From contig CAYNGJ010000007.1 in the NCBI GenBank assembly GCA_964396895.1, forward strand, positions 86,466 through 150,465: a stretch of 64,000 nt of DNA. The letters run 5' to 3'. The position numbers and the translations under genes are program-made. The notes below the pieces were generated by a model. It saw nothing but the letters and a program-made list of their open reading frames with translations, searched no databases and was not told the origin of the DNA. Positions 1-8,972 of the stretch are shown here, piece after piece. The stretch's first letter is position 1; every line of letters starts with the position of its first letter. The stretch comes from UBA2334 sp964396895. GTDB lineage: Bacteria; Pseudomonadota; Gammaproteobacteria; Burkholderiales; Burkholderiaceae_C.

Positions 1-9
1 TGATCGCAA

Positions 10-46
10 CCAACACATGCCAACGAATGTACCAACAAAAAGTTGG
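10..46. repeat. CCAAC repeats at helical spacing near a tRNA 3' end
   Basis: CCAAC occurs at 10-14, 20-24 and 32-36, and its inverse GTTGG at 42-46. The start-to-start spacings are 10, 12 and 10 bases, about one helical turn, so a protein could bind all copies on one DNA face. The last two form an inverted repeat around five A residues. The block lies about 100 bases beyond the 3' end of tRNA-Gly. That is where tRNA-targeting integrases leave attachment and arm-binding sites. No integrase gene is visible because the window starts here, so the link to an integrated element is inference. Confidence 0.4.
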
Positions 47-80
47 TATTCCCTAGGGGTGGATGGGGTGGCGTAGGACA

Positions 81-117
81 AAAAAAAACCCGTTAATCCT
101 TACGAATCAACGGGTTT
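81..117 (-). terminator. Rho-independent terminator after tRNA-Gly
   Basis: Read on the minus strand, AAACCCGTT and AACGGGTTT form a nine-base-pair stem around a 14-base loop. The stem is followed directly by a run of T residues. It lies about 35 bases past the tRNA 3' end and should end the tRNA transcript. Confidence 0.8.
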
Positions 118-150
118 CGAGGTGCCCTGAGGCTGTTTGATCTGGCTATC

Positions 151-224
151 TGGAGCGGGTGAAGGGAATCGAACCCTCGTCAGTTGCTTGGGAAGCAACA
201 GCTCTGCCATTGAGCTACACCCGC
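151..224 (-). tRNA. tRNA-Gly (anticodon CCC)
   Basis: The reverse complement folds as a standard cloverleaf. The acceptor stem is GCGGGTG with CACCCGC, the D stem GCTC/GAGC, and the anticodon stem GTTGC/GCAAC. The seven-base anticodon loop is TTCCCAA, giving anticodon CCC, which reads GGG codons. The T loop is TTCGATT. The discriminator is T and the CCA end is encoded (151-153). A TAAGAT box at 235-240 on the minus strand could be its -10, but no good -35 is visible. Confidence 0.95.
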
Positions 225-348
225 TGAAGGTTGTATCTTAGCAGTGCGGTTGGGTGTGGCGCCGGGTCATGGATTCGCCACGCGTTTGTCATGGCGGTGT
301 CACCGTGGGCCCAGACAGTGCAGGGTTTCTTCTCCTGCAAGGTGATTC

Positions 349-1986
349 ATGTTCCAACGTTTAGGCATCGGTTGGCGACTGTATGGCTCTTTCTCGGCGC
401 TGCTGCTGCTGATGGCGGTGGTGGTCGGCGCCGGGGTGCTGGTGGTCAAACGCCTGGGCAACGATTTGCGCACCGTGTACCAGGAGCGCGCGGTGCCGGT
501 GGAGGTGGTGTCGCACCTGAACCACTTGCTGCAGCGCAACCGTGTCTTGGTCCTGGACATGCTGGTGAACCCGGGCAGCGCCAATGTGGAGAAAAGCGTG
601 GGTGAGTTGTTGACCAATGCCGCCGTGTTTGACCGCCGACTGGCCGCCTTTGAAGCCATAGAGCGGCCCGCAGAACTGGCGGACCTGACCCAGCGGCTGA
701 AGCATTTGTCAGGTGAGTACATGCGGCAGGGCCTGCTGGCAGCAGGCAAGGCCATGAAAGCGAACGACTTTGACGAGGCACAGTTTATCTACCTCAACAC
801 CATCAGCGCCAAAGAGCCCGATGTGAGGACCACTGTGGATGAGTTGATCCAACGCCAGATTGCCTTGGCGGGGCAGGAGTACAGCAACGCCCAAGCCGCC
901 ATTGACCGGGCTTTGTGGGTAATGCCTGGTGTGCTGGCCGTGGCGTTGGGCCTGGGCGGGGTGTTGGCCTGGGCCATCACGCGCTCGGTCACCCGCCCCA
1001 TTGCACAGGCGGTGGTGCTGGCGGAGCGGGTGTCGCACGGTGACTTGAGCGGCCACCCAAACGAGCCCGTGGCTGGGCGTGACGAGATGGCACGCCTCAT
1101 GGTCGAACTGGTGGCCATGCGGGCACGCCTGGCTGAGTTGGTGGCCGACGCCAGGCAAAGCAGTGCGCAGATTGCATCGGGCACCCAGGAAATGGCCAAG
1201 GGCGTGGGCGAGTTGTCTCAGCGGACCGAGGGTCAGGCAGCCAGGTTGCAGGAGGCCAACACCTCGTTGCAGCGCATGCGCCAGGTCATGGGCGAGCATG
1301 CGCTGGCGGCGCAGCGGGTGAGCCTCATCGCGCGGGATGCGAACGCTTCCGCCGTGACAGGGGGCGATGTCGTCGCGGCACTGATTGGGCAAATTGGCAC
1401 CATGACCGCCAGCAGCCGACGCATCACCGAAATCACGGGTGTGATCGACTCGATTGCGTTCCAAACCAACATCCTGGCGCTGAATGCGGCGGTGGAGGCG
1501 GCGCGCGCGGGTGAGATGGGGCGAGGGTTTGCCGTGGTGGCCGGCGAGGTGAGGGCGCTGGCACAGCGCAGTTCACGCGCCGCTGGTGAAATCAAAGGCT
1601 TGATTGGCGACAGCGCCCAATCCATGGCGCGGGTCGCGGCCATGGCATCGGAAGCAGGGGGCAGTGTGCAGCACATCATCCGCCAGGTGGACGAGGTGGA
1701 CCGCTTGATGGGACGGGTCAGCGAGGCGGGCTCTGAACAGGCGGCGCAGTTGGCCCACATCAGCGAGGCCATGAACGCGATTGACGAAATGACCCAACGC
1801 AACGCCGCGTTGGTGGAGGAAAGCGCCGCCGCCACCGCTGAACTCAGCCACCAGGCCAGCGCGCTGGACGGCCAAGTGGCGGTGTTCAAACTCGGGCAGT
1901 CAGACGCCCACCGCGGGGTGGACGCCGTGCCTGCAGGCGATCACTTCAGGATGTCGCCCAGGCAGAGGTATTTGATTTCCACATAG
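349..1986 (+). CDS. Methyl-accepting chemotaxis protein
   Basis: A transmembrane chemoreceptor of 545 residues that should signal to CheA/CheW. A short cytoplasmic N-terminus precedes the first membrane segment (about residues 12-34). A periplasmic four-helix-bundle-type sensor follows (about 40-185), then a second membrane segment (about 188-208), a HAMP domain (about 210-262) and the long cytoplasmic coiled coil. The conserved hairpin tip, with [16 protein letters not shown] and [11 protein letters not shown], lies near residues 364-420. There is no terminal NWETF-type pentapeptide for CheR docking. AAGGTG sits before the ATG. The last 46 bases overlap the convergent dehydrogenase gene. The ligand is unknown. 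Its position beside an uptake and catabolic operon may be meaningful but is not proof. Confidence 0.93.
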   Translation: MFQRLGIGWRLYGSFSALLLLMAVVVGAGVLVVKRLGNDLRTVYQERAVPVEVVSHLNHLLQRNRVLVLDMLVNPGSANVEKSVGELLTNAAVFDRRLAAFEAIERPAELADLTQRLKHLSGEYMRQGLLAAGKAMKANDFDEAQFIYLNTISAKEPDVRTTVDELIQRQIALAGQEYSNAQAAIDRALWVMPGVLAVALGLGGVLAWAITRSVTRPIAQAVVLAERVSHGDLSGHPNEPVAGRDEMARLMVELVAMRARLAELVADARQSSAQIASGTQEMAKGVGELSQRTEGQAARLQEANTSLQRMRQVMGEHALAAQRVSLIARDANASAVTGGDVVAALIGQIGTMTASSRRITEITGVIDSIAFQTNILALNAAVEAARAGEMGRGFAVVAGEVRALAQRSSRAAGEIKGLIGDSAQSMARVAAMASEAGGSVQHIIRQVDEVDRLMGRVSEAGSEQAAQLAHISEAMNAIDEMTQRNAALVEESAAATAELSHQASALDGQVAVFKLGQSDAHRGVDAVPAGDHFRMSPRQRYLIST

Positions 1987-3434
1987 TCGTCCATGCCATG
2001 GTGTGAACCCTCGCGTCCCAGGCCCGACTGCTTTACACCGCCAAACGGCACGTGTTCGGTGGCCAGAATGCCCACGTTGATGCCCACCATGCCGTACTCC
2101 AGCGCCTCGGCCACACGGTAGATGCGGCCGATGTCGCGGCTGTAGAAGTAGCTGGCCAGGCCGAACTCGGTGTGGTTGGCGGCGTCAATGGCCTCTTGTT
2201 CGGTCTCGAACTTGAACACCGGGGCGAACGGGCCAAAGGTTTCTTCCTTGGCGCACAGCATGTCGGCGGTGGCGTCGGCCACCACGGTGGGCTCGAAGAA
2301 CTGACCCGCCAGCCGCTTGCCGCCCGCCACCACACGCGCGCCCTTGGCCACGGCATCGTCCACATGGCGCTGAACTTTCTCCAACGCCGCCTCTTCAATC
2401 AGCGGGCCCTGGTTCACCCCGTCTTCAAAGCCGTTGCCCACTTTGGCGGTTTTGACCTTGGCGGCAAACTTGGCCACGAATTCGTCGTACACACCGCTTT
2501 GCACGTACAGGCGGTTGCTGCACACACAGGTCTGTCCCGCGTTGCGGTATTTGCTGGCAAAGGCACCTTCCACGGCGCTGTCGATGTCCGCGTCGTTGAA
2601 CACGATGAAGGGGGCATTGCCGCCCAGCTCCAGGCTCATTTTTTTGACGGTGGGGGCGCTCTGCGCCATCAGGATGCGGCCCACCTCGGTGCTGCCCGTG
2701 AAGCTGATGTGGCGCACCACATCGCTGGCGCACAGCACCTTGCCCACGGCAATGCTCTGGTCCGCGTCGGCGGTGAGCAGGTTCAGCACGCCAGCGGGAA
2801 TGCCCGCCCGCATGGCCAGCTCGGCCGTCGCCAGGGCCGTCAGTGGGGTGAGTTCTGCTGGCTTGATGACCACGGTGCAACCGGCGGCCAGCGCGGGGGC
2901 CACCTTGCGGGTGATCATGGCCAACGGGAAGTTCCAAGGCGTGATGGCGGCGCACACGCCAATGGGCTGCTTCAGCACCATGAGGCGGCGGTTGTTGTCG
3001 AACTGGGGCAGGGTTTCACCATTGACGCGCTTGGCTTCTTCGGCGTACCACTCCACAAAGCTGGCCCCGTAGGCCACTTCACCTTTGGCTTCAGCCAGGG
3101 GCTTGCCTTGTTCGGCGGTCATGATGCGGCCCAGATCGTCCTGGTTCGCCATGAGCAAATCAAACCACTTGCGCAGGATGGTGCTGCGCTCCTTGGCGGT
3201 TTTGCTGCGCCAGGCGGGCCAGGCGGCGTTGGCGGCGGCAATGGCGGCCTCGGCATCGGCCGGTCCCAGGTTGGCCACATCGGCCAGGTGGGCGCCGGTG
3301 GCCGGGTCGGTCACAGCGAAGCGGCTGCTGCCACCCACCCATTGGCCGTTGACCAGTGCATCGGTTTTCAGAAGGGTGGGGTCCCTCAAGAGGGCCAAGG
3401 GGGATGTTGTCTTGTTCATGGTTGTCTCGCTCAC
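1941..3434 (-). CDS. gabD: NAD(P)-dependent succinate-semialdehyde dehydrogenase (GabD type)
   Basis: Oxidises succinate semialdehyde to succinate, the last step of 4-aminobutyrate breakdown. Close relatives oxidise glutarate semialdehyde. The product of 497 residues has the aldehyde dehydrogenase landmarks: the cofactor-binding GSTEVGR, the catalytic glutamate in ELGGNAPF and the nucleophilic cysteine in GQTCVC (about residue 303). The longest reading starts at GTG. An ATG five codons later (3419) is equally plausible. It is last in a minus-strand series after the hydrolase gene, 45 bases on, so co-transcription is likely. Substrate choice between C4 and C5 semialdehydes cannot be read from the sequence. 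Its 3' end overlaps the chemoreceptor gene on the other strand. Confidence 0.92.
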   Translation of the reverse strand: MSETTMNKTTSPLALLRDPTLLKTDALVNGQWVGGSSRFAVTDPATGAHLADVANLGPADAEAAIAAANAAWPAWRSKTAKERSTILRKWFDLLMANQDDLGRIMTAEQGKPLAEAKGEVAYGASFVEWYAEEAKRVNGETLPQFDNNRRLMVLKQPIGVCAAITPWNFPLAMITRKVAPALAAGCTVVIKPAELTPLTALATAELAMRAGIPAGVLNLLTADADQSIAVGKVLCASDVVRHISFTGSTEVGRILMAQSAPTVKKMSLELGGNAPFIVFNDADIDSAVEGAFASKYRNAGQTCVCSNRLYVQSGVYDEFVAKFAAKVKTAKVGNGFEDGVNQGPLIEEAALEKVQRHVDDAVAKGARVVAGGKRLAGQFFEPTVVADATADMLCAKEETFGPFAPVFKFETEQEAIDAANHTEFGLASYFYSRDIGRIYRVAEALEYGMVGINVGILATEHVPFGGVKQSGLGREGSHHGMDDYVEIKYLCLGDILK

Positions 3435-3479
3435 ATCGGAAAAAAGAAACAGGTTAGCGCCAAACGCGCGGCCCTGCCG

Positions 3480-4439
3480 TCACCGGTATTTCACCCCGGG
3501 CAGCACGCAGAGCATTTCAAACAACAGGTTGGCCCCCAGCAAGGCGGTGTTGCCGTTGGGGTCGTAGGGCGGTGACACCTCCACCAGATCGCCACCCACC
3601 AGGTTCAGGCCCCGGCAGCCGCGCACAATTTCCAACGCCTGGGGAACGCTGAGGCCGCCGACTTCAGGCGTGCCCGTGCCGCCGGCGTAGGCGGGGTCGA
3701 TGCCGTCGATGTCGAAGCTGAGGTAGGTGGGCGTGTGCGGGCCTATGCGTTGCCGAATGTCGGCCATCAGTGGCACCAGCGACTGCCACCAGACGGTGTG
3801 GGCTGGCACCAGGGTGAAGCCTTGCTGGCGTGGCCAGTCGAAATCGTCGGCGCTGTAGCCGCTGCCCCGCAGGCCAATCTGCCAGACTTTGTCGCCTTGC
3901 AGCAAACCCTCTTCCACCGCACGCCGAAACGGTGTGCCGTGGGCAATGCGCTCACCGAACATGTCCGGATTGACGTCGGCGTGGGCGTCCACATGGATGA
4001 GTGCCACAGGCCCGTGCCGGGCGCGCAGCGCACGCAAAATGGGCAGCGCGATGGTGTGGTCGCCACCCAGCGTCAAGGGAATGCAGCCGCTGTCCACAAT
4101 GGGCCGGTAATGCCGCTCGATGATGTCCACCGATGCCTGGAGGTTGTAGGTGTTGATGGGCACATCACCCAGGTCGGCCACCTGCAGCGTGTCAAACGGC
4201 GCGGCACCCGTGGCCATGTTGTAGGGGCGGATCAGGGACGACTCGGCACGCATCTGTCTGGGGCCAAAGCGGGTGCCAGGCCGGTGGCTGGTGCCGATGT
4301 CCAGCGGCACACCGACAAAGCCCGCGTTCAGCCCAGCCGACTGGCTGACCAGGGGCAGCCGCATCATGGTGGCGAGGCCACCGAAGCGGGGCATTTCATT
4401 GCCGCCCTGGGGTTGGTTAAAAGGGGTGAGGGTGGTCAT
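3480..4439 (-). CDS. Agmatinase-family ureohydrolase (probable guanidinobutyrase-type)
   Basis: A member of the arginase/agmatinase family, which cleaves guanidino compounds to urea and an amine using two Mn ions. Metal ligands are visible in GGDHTIALP, DAHADVN and SFDIDGIDPAYAGGTGTPE. The ATG at 4439 was chosen because it lies four bases after the upstream permease stop. A start seven codons further upstream (4460) would overlap the permease. The neighbouring aminotransferase and semialdehyde dehydrogenase make 4-guanidinobutyrate (giving 4-aminobutyrate) a better guess than agmatine (giving putrescine), since no putrescine enzymes are nearby. 5-Guanidinovalerate is another option. The family call is firm and the substrate is inferred. 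Confidence 0.85.
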   Translation of the reverse strand: MTTLTPFNQPQGGNEMPRFGGLATMMRLPLVSQSAGLNAGFVGVPLDIGTSHRPGTRFGPRQMRAESSLIRPYNMATGAAPFDTLQVADLGDVPINTYNLQASVDIIERHYRPIVDSGCIPLTLGGDHTIALPILRALRARHGPVALIHVDAHADVNPDMFGERIAHGTPFRRAVEEGLLQGDKVWQIGLRGSGYSADDFDWPRQQGFTLVPAHTVWWQSLVPLMADIRQRIGPHTPTYLSFDIDGIDPAYAGGTGTPEVGGLSVPQALEIVRGCRGLNLVGGDLVEVSPPYDPNGNTALLGANLLFEMLCVLPGVKYR

Positions 4440-4443
4440 GGCG

Positions 4444-5262
4444 TCACTTTCGGCGGCCACGCAACCACTCCAGCACCAACATCAGGCTGGTGGTGAACAG
4501 CGTCAGCAACGTGGCCACAGCGGCGATGGTGGGCGAGATGTTTTCGCGTATGCCCGTGAACATCTGCCTGGGCAGCGTGACCTGCTCTGGCCCCGCCAGG
4601 AACAGGGTCACCACCACCTCATCGAACGACGTGGCAAAGGCAAACAAAGCGCCCGAAATCACGCCCGGAGCAATCACCGGCAGCGTGACGCGGAAGAAGG
4701 TTTCCAGCGGGCTGGCCCCCAGGCTCAGGCTGGCCTTGACCAGGTTGTGGTTGAACCCTTGCAGGGTCGCCAGCACCGTGGTGACCACAAAGGGCGCCCC
4801 CAGGGCCGCGTGGACGATCACCAGCCCCAGGTAGGTGTCGTTCAGTCCCCACTGGGCAAAGTACAGGTAGCTGCTGACCCCCACCACCACGATGGGCACC
4901 ACCATGGGCGCGATCAGCAGGCTGGTAATGAAACCTTTGGCAAAAAACCGGTGGTGGGCCAGTCCCATGGCCGCCAGGGTGCCCAGCACGGTCGCCAGCA
5001 GCGTGGCCAGCGGTGCCACGATGAAGCTGTTGCGGGTGGCGCGCGACCAGTCGTCGGAGGTCCACATGTCGCGGTACCACTGCAGTGACCAGCCTTCGAT
5101 CGGGTAGGCCAGGAACGAACTGTCGCTGAACGACAGCGGGATGATGACCACCACCGGCAGCAGCAAATAGGCCAGCACGCCCAGGGCGGTCAGGCGCAGG
5201 GCGTACCAACCCAGCTTGTCCAGGGCGGTGTAATAGGCGGGGAAAACAGGCAGTTTCAACAT
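4444..5262 (-). CDS. ABC transporter inner-membrane permease, PotC type
   Basis: The second permease of a polyamine-type ABC importer, 272 residues with about six membrane segments. The cytoplasmic EAA-type loop that contacts the ATPase is seen as KASLSLGASPLETFFRVTLP. The ATG at 5262 is preceded by GGGGTGA on the minus strand at suitable spacing and follows the PotB-type stop by a few bases. An overlapping in-frame GTG at 5271 is the alternative. It works with the adjacent PotB-type permease, PotD-type binding protein and PotA-type ATPase. The substrate is not determined, but the downstream ureohydrolase suggests a guanidino or amino acid-derived compound. Confidence 0.9.
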   Translation of the reverse strand: MLKLPVFPAYYTALDKLGWYALRLTALGVLAYLLLPVVVIIPLSFSDSSFLAYPIEGWSLQWYRDMWTSDDWSRATRNSFIVAPLATLLATVLGTLAAMGLAHHRFFAKGFITSLLIAPMVVPIVVVGVSSYLYFAQWGLNDTYLGLVIVHAALGAPFVVTTVLATLQGFNHNLVKASLSLGASPLETFFRVTLPVIAPGVISGALFAFATSFDEVVVTLFLAGPEQVTLPRQMFTGIRENISPTIAAVATLLTLFTTSLMLVLEWLRGRRK

Positions 5263-5267
5263 TCTTT

Positions 5268-6500
5268 TCACCCCAGGCTGAGTTCGGCTTTGGACACACG
5301 GCGGTACAGGGCGTACAGCACCAATGTGCTGGTCAGCAGCACCGAGCCCAGCGCACAAGCCATGCCCCAATTGACCTCGACGTTGGTGTACTGGGCCACG
5401 TAGTAGCTCAGCATCTGGTCGGCCGGTCCCCCCAGCAGGGCCGGTGTGACGTAGTAGCCCAGGCAGGTGATGAACACCAGCAGGCCGCCTGCGGCCACGC
5501 CTGGGTAGGTCTGTGGCAGGTACACCCGGAAAAAGGCGGCCAGGGGCGGACTGCCCAGCGAAATGGCGGCGCGCAGGTAATTGGGTGGCACCGACTTCAT
5601 GACGCTGTACAGCGGCAAGATCATGAACGGCAGCAGGATGTGCACCATGGCCACCACCACTCCCAGCCGGTTGAACAGCAGCGGAATGGGGACATCGGTG
5701 GCGCCCACCCACATCAGGAAGCGGTTGACCAGTCCGTTGTTCTGCAACAGGACGATCCAGGCGGCAATGCGCACCAGCACCGAGGTCCAAAACGGCAGCA
5801 GCACCAGGATCAGCATGATGTTGGCTTTGCGGGCACTGAGGGTGCTCAGCCAGTAAGCCAGTGGGTAGCCCAGCAGCAAGGCCACGGCGGTGACCACGGC
5901 ACTGATCTGAAACGTGCGCAGCAAAATGTCGCTGAAAGCGGCTGCCTCGGGGCCCACACGTTCAATGCTGCCGGTGGCCGTGCGTTTGAGGTCCACGGCG
6001 GCCAGCAGGTAGTCGGGCGTCCAGCGCGAGCTGTTTTTGGCGATGACCTGCCAGTAGGCGAGATCCGCCCACCGGTCATCGTGTGCCAACAGGCTGCTGC
6101 GGGCGGTTTCGGGATCGGTGCCGCCGTCCAGCGGCAGGGCACGGTAGGTGCCCATCACCAGCGAGCGGGCGCCGCTGACCTCGCTGTTGAGTCGGCGGGC
6201 CAACACGCCTGCCTGAGCGGTTTCGGTGATGGCCGAAAAGTCGGCCAGCAACGCGGCGTAAGCCGCCGCAGGGGGCGGGCTTTGGCGGTCCCACCCTGTC
6301 AGGGCTTGTCCCGTGCGGGGCAGGGTGTCGGCCACCTCGGGGTTTTCAATCCCCCGAACCAGCAGGGAAGCCAGCGGAACCAAAAAGAACACCACCAGAA
6401 AGCCCAGCAGCGGGAGCGTGAGCGCCAGGGCACGCAGCTTCTTGCGCCGCTCGGCGCGGTGCAGTTGCTGGGTCAGATCGGTTCCGCCGGCGTTCATCAT
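5268..6500 (-). CDS. ABC transporter inner-membrane permease, PotB type, with large periplasmic insert
   Basis: The first permease of the importer. At 410 residues it is about 100 longer than typical PotB proteins. After the first membrane segment (about residues 25-48) comes a hydrophilic stretch of about 140 residues (50-190), predicted periplasmic, before the remaining membrane segments. The EAA-type loop (AAISLGSPPLAAFFRVYLPQ) is present. The start overlaps the binding-protein stop as ATGATGA, so translation is probably coupled. The extra domain could contact the binding protein or substrate. Its role is unknown. Confidence 0.9.
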   Translation of the reverse strand: MMNAGGTDLTQQLHRAERRKKLRALALTLPLLGFLVVFFLVPLASLLVRGIENPEVADTLPRTGQALTGWDRQSPPPAAAYAALLADFSAITETAQAGVLARRLNSEVSGARSLVMGTYRALPLDGGTDPETARSSLLAHDDRWADLAYWQVIAKNSSRWTPDYLLAAVDLKRTATGSIERVGPEAAAFSDILLRTFQISAVVTAVALLLGYPLAYWLSTLSARKANIMLILVLLPFWTSVLVRIAAWIVLLQNNGLVNRFLMWVGATDVPIPLLFNRLGVVVAMVHILLPFMILPLYSVMKSVPPNYLRAAISLGSPPLAAFFRVYLPQTYPGVAAGGLLVFITCLGYYVTPALLGGPADQMLSYYVAQYTNVEVNWGMACALGSVLLTSTLVLYALYRRVSKAELSLG

Positions 6501-7528
6501 TGCGCTGCCCAGGCTGAGAAGCGCTTCTCCAGGGCTTCACCCTGGTCAGCCCAGAAGCCGATGTTGAACCGGAGCGCGTCTTTGCTGTTGGCGTCCGACG
6601 TGGGCAGCAGGTTCAGTACCTTGCTGTCCAGCTTGGGCAGTGCCTTGTTGTTGGTGGGGCCATAGCTGATGTTCTTGGCGTACTCGGCCTGGGCATCAGG
6701 CGAGCTGGCCATGGCGATGAATTTCAGGGCGGCGTCCTTGTTGGGTGTGCCCTTGGGCAGGACCCAGTAGTCCAGGTCATAGATGCCACCGGTCCAGGTG
6801 ATCTTCAGGTTCTTGCCTTCGCGCTGGGCCGCGTCGATGCGGCCGTTGTACGCGGTGGTCATGGTCACGTCACCGGCCACCAAAAACTGTGGCGGCTGTG
6901 CACCGGCCTCCCACCACTGGATGTGGGGCTTGAGTTCGGTCAGCTTCTTGAAGGCGCGTTCCGCACCGTCTTTGGTGCCCAGCACTTTGTACACGTCGGC
7001 GGACTTGACGCCGTCGGCCATCAGGGCAAATTCCAGGTTGTAACGGGCGCCTTTGCGCATGCCGCGTTTGCCGGGGAATTTTTTGGTGTCCCAGAAGTCG
7101 GCCCAGGTGGTGGGAGCGGTCTTGAGTTTGTCGCCGTCGTAGGCCATCACGGTGGACCAGATGAAGGCACCCACGCCGCATTCGTGCACGGCGGCCGGTT
7201 GGAAATCGGCCTTGTTGCCCACTTTGGACCAGTCGATTTTTTCAAACAGACCTTCGTCGCAGCCGCGGTTCACGTCGGGGCTCTCGACCTCCACCACGTC
7301 CCAGGTCACTTTTTTGGATTCGACCATGGCCTTGATCTTGGCCTGCTCGCCGTTGTACTCGACCACCACCACTTTGCTGCCGGTGGCCTTTTCAAAGCCC
7401 TCGACATAGGCTTTTTTCTGAGCGGCACCATTGGCGCCACCGAAGTTGACCACGGTGAGTTGGCTCTGGGCCAAGGCGGGCAGGCTGGCCAGCACGGACA
7501 AAGCCAACAAGGCGGGTTTGAGTTTCAT
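6497..7528 (-). CDS. Periplasmic solute-binding protein, PotD/polyamine class
   Basis: The substrate-capturing subunit of the importer, about 343 residues. It begins with a Sec signal peptide (MKLKPALLALSVLASLPALA, cleavage expected after ALA). The mature part has the PotD/PotF-type opening LTVVNFGGANGAAQKKAYVEGFEKATG, split here as LTVVNFGGANG and then AAQKKAYVEGFEKATG. The ATG at 7528 lies nine bases after AGGAG. A second ATG at 7537 touches the AGGAG and is rejected. Ligands of this family include putrescine, spermidine, 4-aminobutyrate and related cations. Its place in the operon supports one of these or a guanidino acid. Confidence 0.92.
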   Translation of the reverse strand: MKLKPALLALSVLASLPALAQSQLTVVNFGGANGAAQKKAYVEGFEKATGSKVVVVEYNGEQAKIKAMVESKKVTWDVVEVESPDVNRGCDEGLFEKIDWSKVGNKADFQPAAVHECGVGAFIWSTVMAYDGDKLKTAPTTWADFWDTKKFPGKRGMRKGARYNLEFALMADGVKSADVYKVLGTKDGAERAFKKLTELKPHIQWWEAGAQPPQFLVAGDVTMTTAYNGRIDAAQREGKNLKITWTGGIYDLDYWVLPKGTPNKDAALKFIAMASSPDAQAEYAKNISYGPTNNKALPKLDSKVLNLLPTSDANSKDALRFNIGFWADQGEALEKRFSAWAAQ

Positions 7529-7580
7529 GGGGAGCATCTCCTACAGGGTTAAGGAACGGGGTTGGGGAAAGGATGGGCGC

Positions 7581-8663
7581 TCAGCGGTAGATGCGCAGGT
7601 GGGCGGGGGGGAAGTGCAGCTTGATCCGCTGTCCCACGTCAAAGTGGGCCTGCTGGTGCAAGGCCACCTTGACGCTGATTTCCGTTTGCTCGCCCACCAC
7701 GCAGCGCAGCCGCAAGTGGTCGCCGAAATAGATCACATCGTCCACCGTGGCGGTGACGAGGTTGTCCGTGGGCCCTTGGTCGGTCACCACGGCGATGCGC
7801 TCTGGCCTGACGCTGCACTGCACCGCATCGCCAGCGCGGGTCTGGTTGACGTTGATGCCCACGAGCACCGTGCCATCCGCCAGCGCCACGGTGCACTGGT
7901 CGCCGTCGGTACGGGTCACCCGGGCCTCCAGCACCGAGTTGTCACCCACAAAGCTGGCGACAAAACGGTTCACCGGGGTTTCGTACAGGTGCTCCACGGG
8001 GGCAATCTGTTGGATCACCCCCTCGTTGAACACGGCCACACGGTCTGACATGGTCAGTGCCTCTGACTGGTCATGGGTGACATAGACAAAGGTCACACCC
8101 AGGCGGCGGTGCAGGGCTTTGAGCTCCAGCTGCATGTGTTCGCGCAATTGCTTGTCCAGCGCCCCCAAGGGTTCGTCCATCAGCACCAGTTGCGGATCGA
8201 ACACCAGCGCACGCGCCAGTGCCACGCGTTGTTGCTGACCACCTGAGAGCTGCGACGGGAAGCGGTCTCCCATGGGCGACATCTGCACCATGTCCAGTGC
8301 ACGCTTGACCTTGGCTTCCCGCTCTGACTGACCGAGCTTGCGCACCGTCAGTGGGTAGGCGATGTTGTCGGCCACCGTCATGTGGGGGAACAGCGCATAG
8401 TTCTGAAACACCATGCCGAAGTTGCGCTTGTGCGGGGGCGTGCGGGTGATGGGCACACCGTCCAGGCTGATTTCCCCTGCGGTGGGGGATTCAAAGCCTG
8501 CCAGCATCATCAGGGTGGTGGTTTTTCCGGACCCTGACGGACCAAGCAACGACAGGAACTCGCCTTTTTGGATGACGAGGTTCAAGTCCCGCACCACCAG
8601 GTGCGTACCGTCATAGGTTTTTTGCACACCCGTGAAGGTGACGAGGGATTGTGCGGATGCCAT
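7581..8663 (-). CDS. ABC transporter ATP-binding protein, PotA type
   Basis: The ATPase of the importer, 360 residues. Walker A is GPSGSGKTT, the ABC signature is LSGGQQQR, Walker B is LVLMDEPLGALD and the switch histidine is in YVTHDQ. A C-terminal TOBE domain (about residues 275-360) is typical of PotA and related sugar/polyamine ATPases. The ATG at 8663 fits the family N-terminus (MASAQSLVTFTGVQKTYDG). No strong Shine-Dalgarno sequence is visible. It is the first gene of the six-gene operon running down to gabD, and a candidate operator lies about 60 bases upstream. Confidence 0.93.
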   Translation of the reverse strand: MASAQSLVTFTGVQKTYDGTHLVVRDLNLVIQKGEFLSLLGPSGSGKTTTLMMLAGFESPTAGEISLDGVPITRTPPHKRNFGMVFQNYALFPHMTVADNIAYPLTVRKLGQSEREAKVKRALDMVQMSPMGDRFPSQLSGGQQQRVALARALVFDPQLVLMDEPLGALDKQLREHMQLELKALHRRLGVTFVYVTHDQSEALTMSDRVAVFNEGVIQQIAPVEHLYETPVNRFVASFVGDNSVLEARVTRTDGDQCTVALADGTVLVGINVNQTRAGDAVQCSVRPERIAVVTDQGPTDNLVTATVDDVIYFGDHLRLRCVVGEQTEISVKVALHQQAHFDVGQRIKLHFPPAHLRIYR

Positions 8664-8723
8664 GCAGTTGTGCGCTTTTTCAGGTAACGATGTGCCAACT
8701 GTAAAGTTCCCCGGGGGTGGGTG

Positions 8724-8734
8724 ACATATACAGA
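8724..8734. promoter_or_regulatory. Candidate regulator-binding motif before the transport operon
   Basis: ACATATACAGA lies about 60 bases upstream of the PotA-type start. The identical 11 bases occur at 11527-11537 between gabT and the MocR-type regulator. Such AT-rich identity in GC-rich DNA, at promoter distance in both operons, suggests a shared operator. Binding by the MocR-type protein is inferred. Confidence 0.5.
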
Positions 8735-8913
8735 TTTCCCCACCCACGAACCCACTGTGCCGGGGCATGTGCCTGTACATAGAAACCCTTGTGGTGCGCA
8801 CGTTGGATGCGCCGCCTCATTTTGGGGAGTCAGAGCCCGGCAATGCCTCACTTCGGCGCAGGGCGAAGGGATCAAGGGGGTCCTGGCACCATCCGCCGGT
8901 CCGGCGCATGGGC

Positions 8914-8952
8914 GAAAAAAAAAGCGCCCAAACCACGGGGGTTGGGCGCTTC
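8914..8952 (-). terminator. Rho-independent terminator after the CoA-transferase gene
   Basis: On the minus strand AAGCGCCCAA pairs with TTGGGCGCTT, followed by a run of at least seven T residues. It lies about 20 bases after the CoA-transferase stop, separating that operon from the transport operon. Confidence 0.88.
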
Positions 8953-8972
8953 TGGATGGGGGTGTTGACCGC

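Larger units (their letters stand above)
8664..8972. other. Intergenic region: operon promoter area and upstream terminator
   Basis: This stretch of 309 bases has no credible gene. Its left part (8664-8800) should hold the promoter of the transport operon and contains the motif at 8724-8734 plus a weak inverted relative, CTGTACATAG, at 8773-8782. Its right part holds the terminator of the CoA-transferase operon. The middle (8800-8905) shows nothing recognisable. Confidence 0.6.

Noticed and set aside
1..80. Fragment of an integrase gene at the left edge
   Set aside because: Too short to show any integrase motif; only the repeats are reported.
249..348. Sigma-28 promoter for the chemoreceptor
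   Set aside because: No convincing TAAA and GCCGATAA pair was found in the 100 bases before the gene.
2052..3575. A plus-strand open frame of 507 codons opposite gabD and the ureohydrolase
   Set aside because: Histidine- and glycine-rich shadow translation caused by GC-rich codon bias on the other strand; no domain and no ribosome site.
6497..8663. Firm naming as potA and potD
   Set aside because: The class is clear, but ligands in this family vary, and the neighbours point to a guanidino or amino acid rather than a polyamine.
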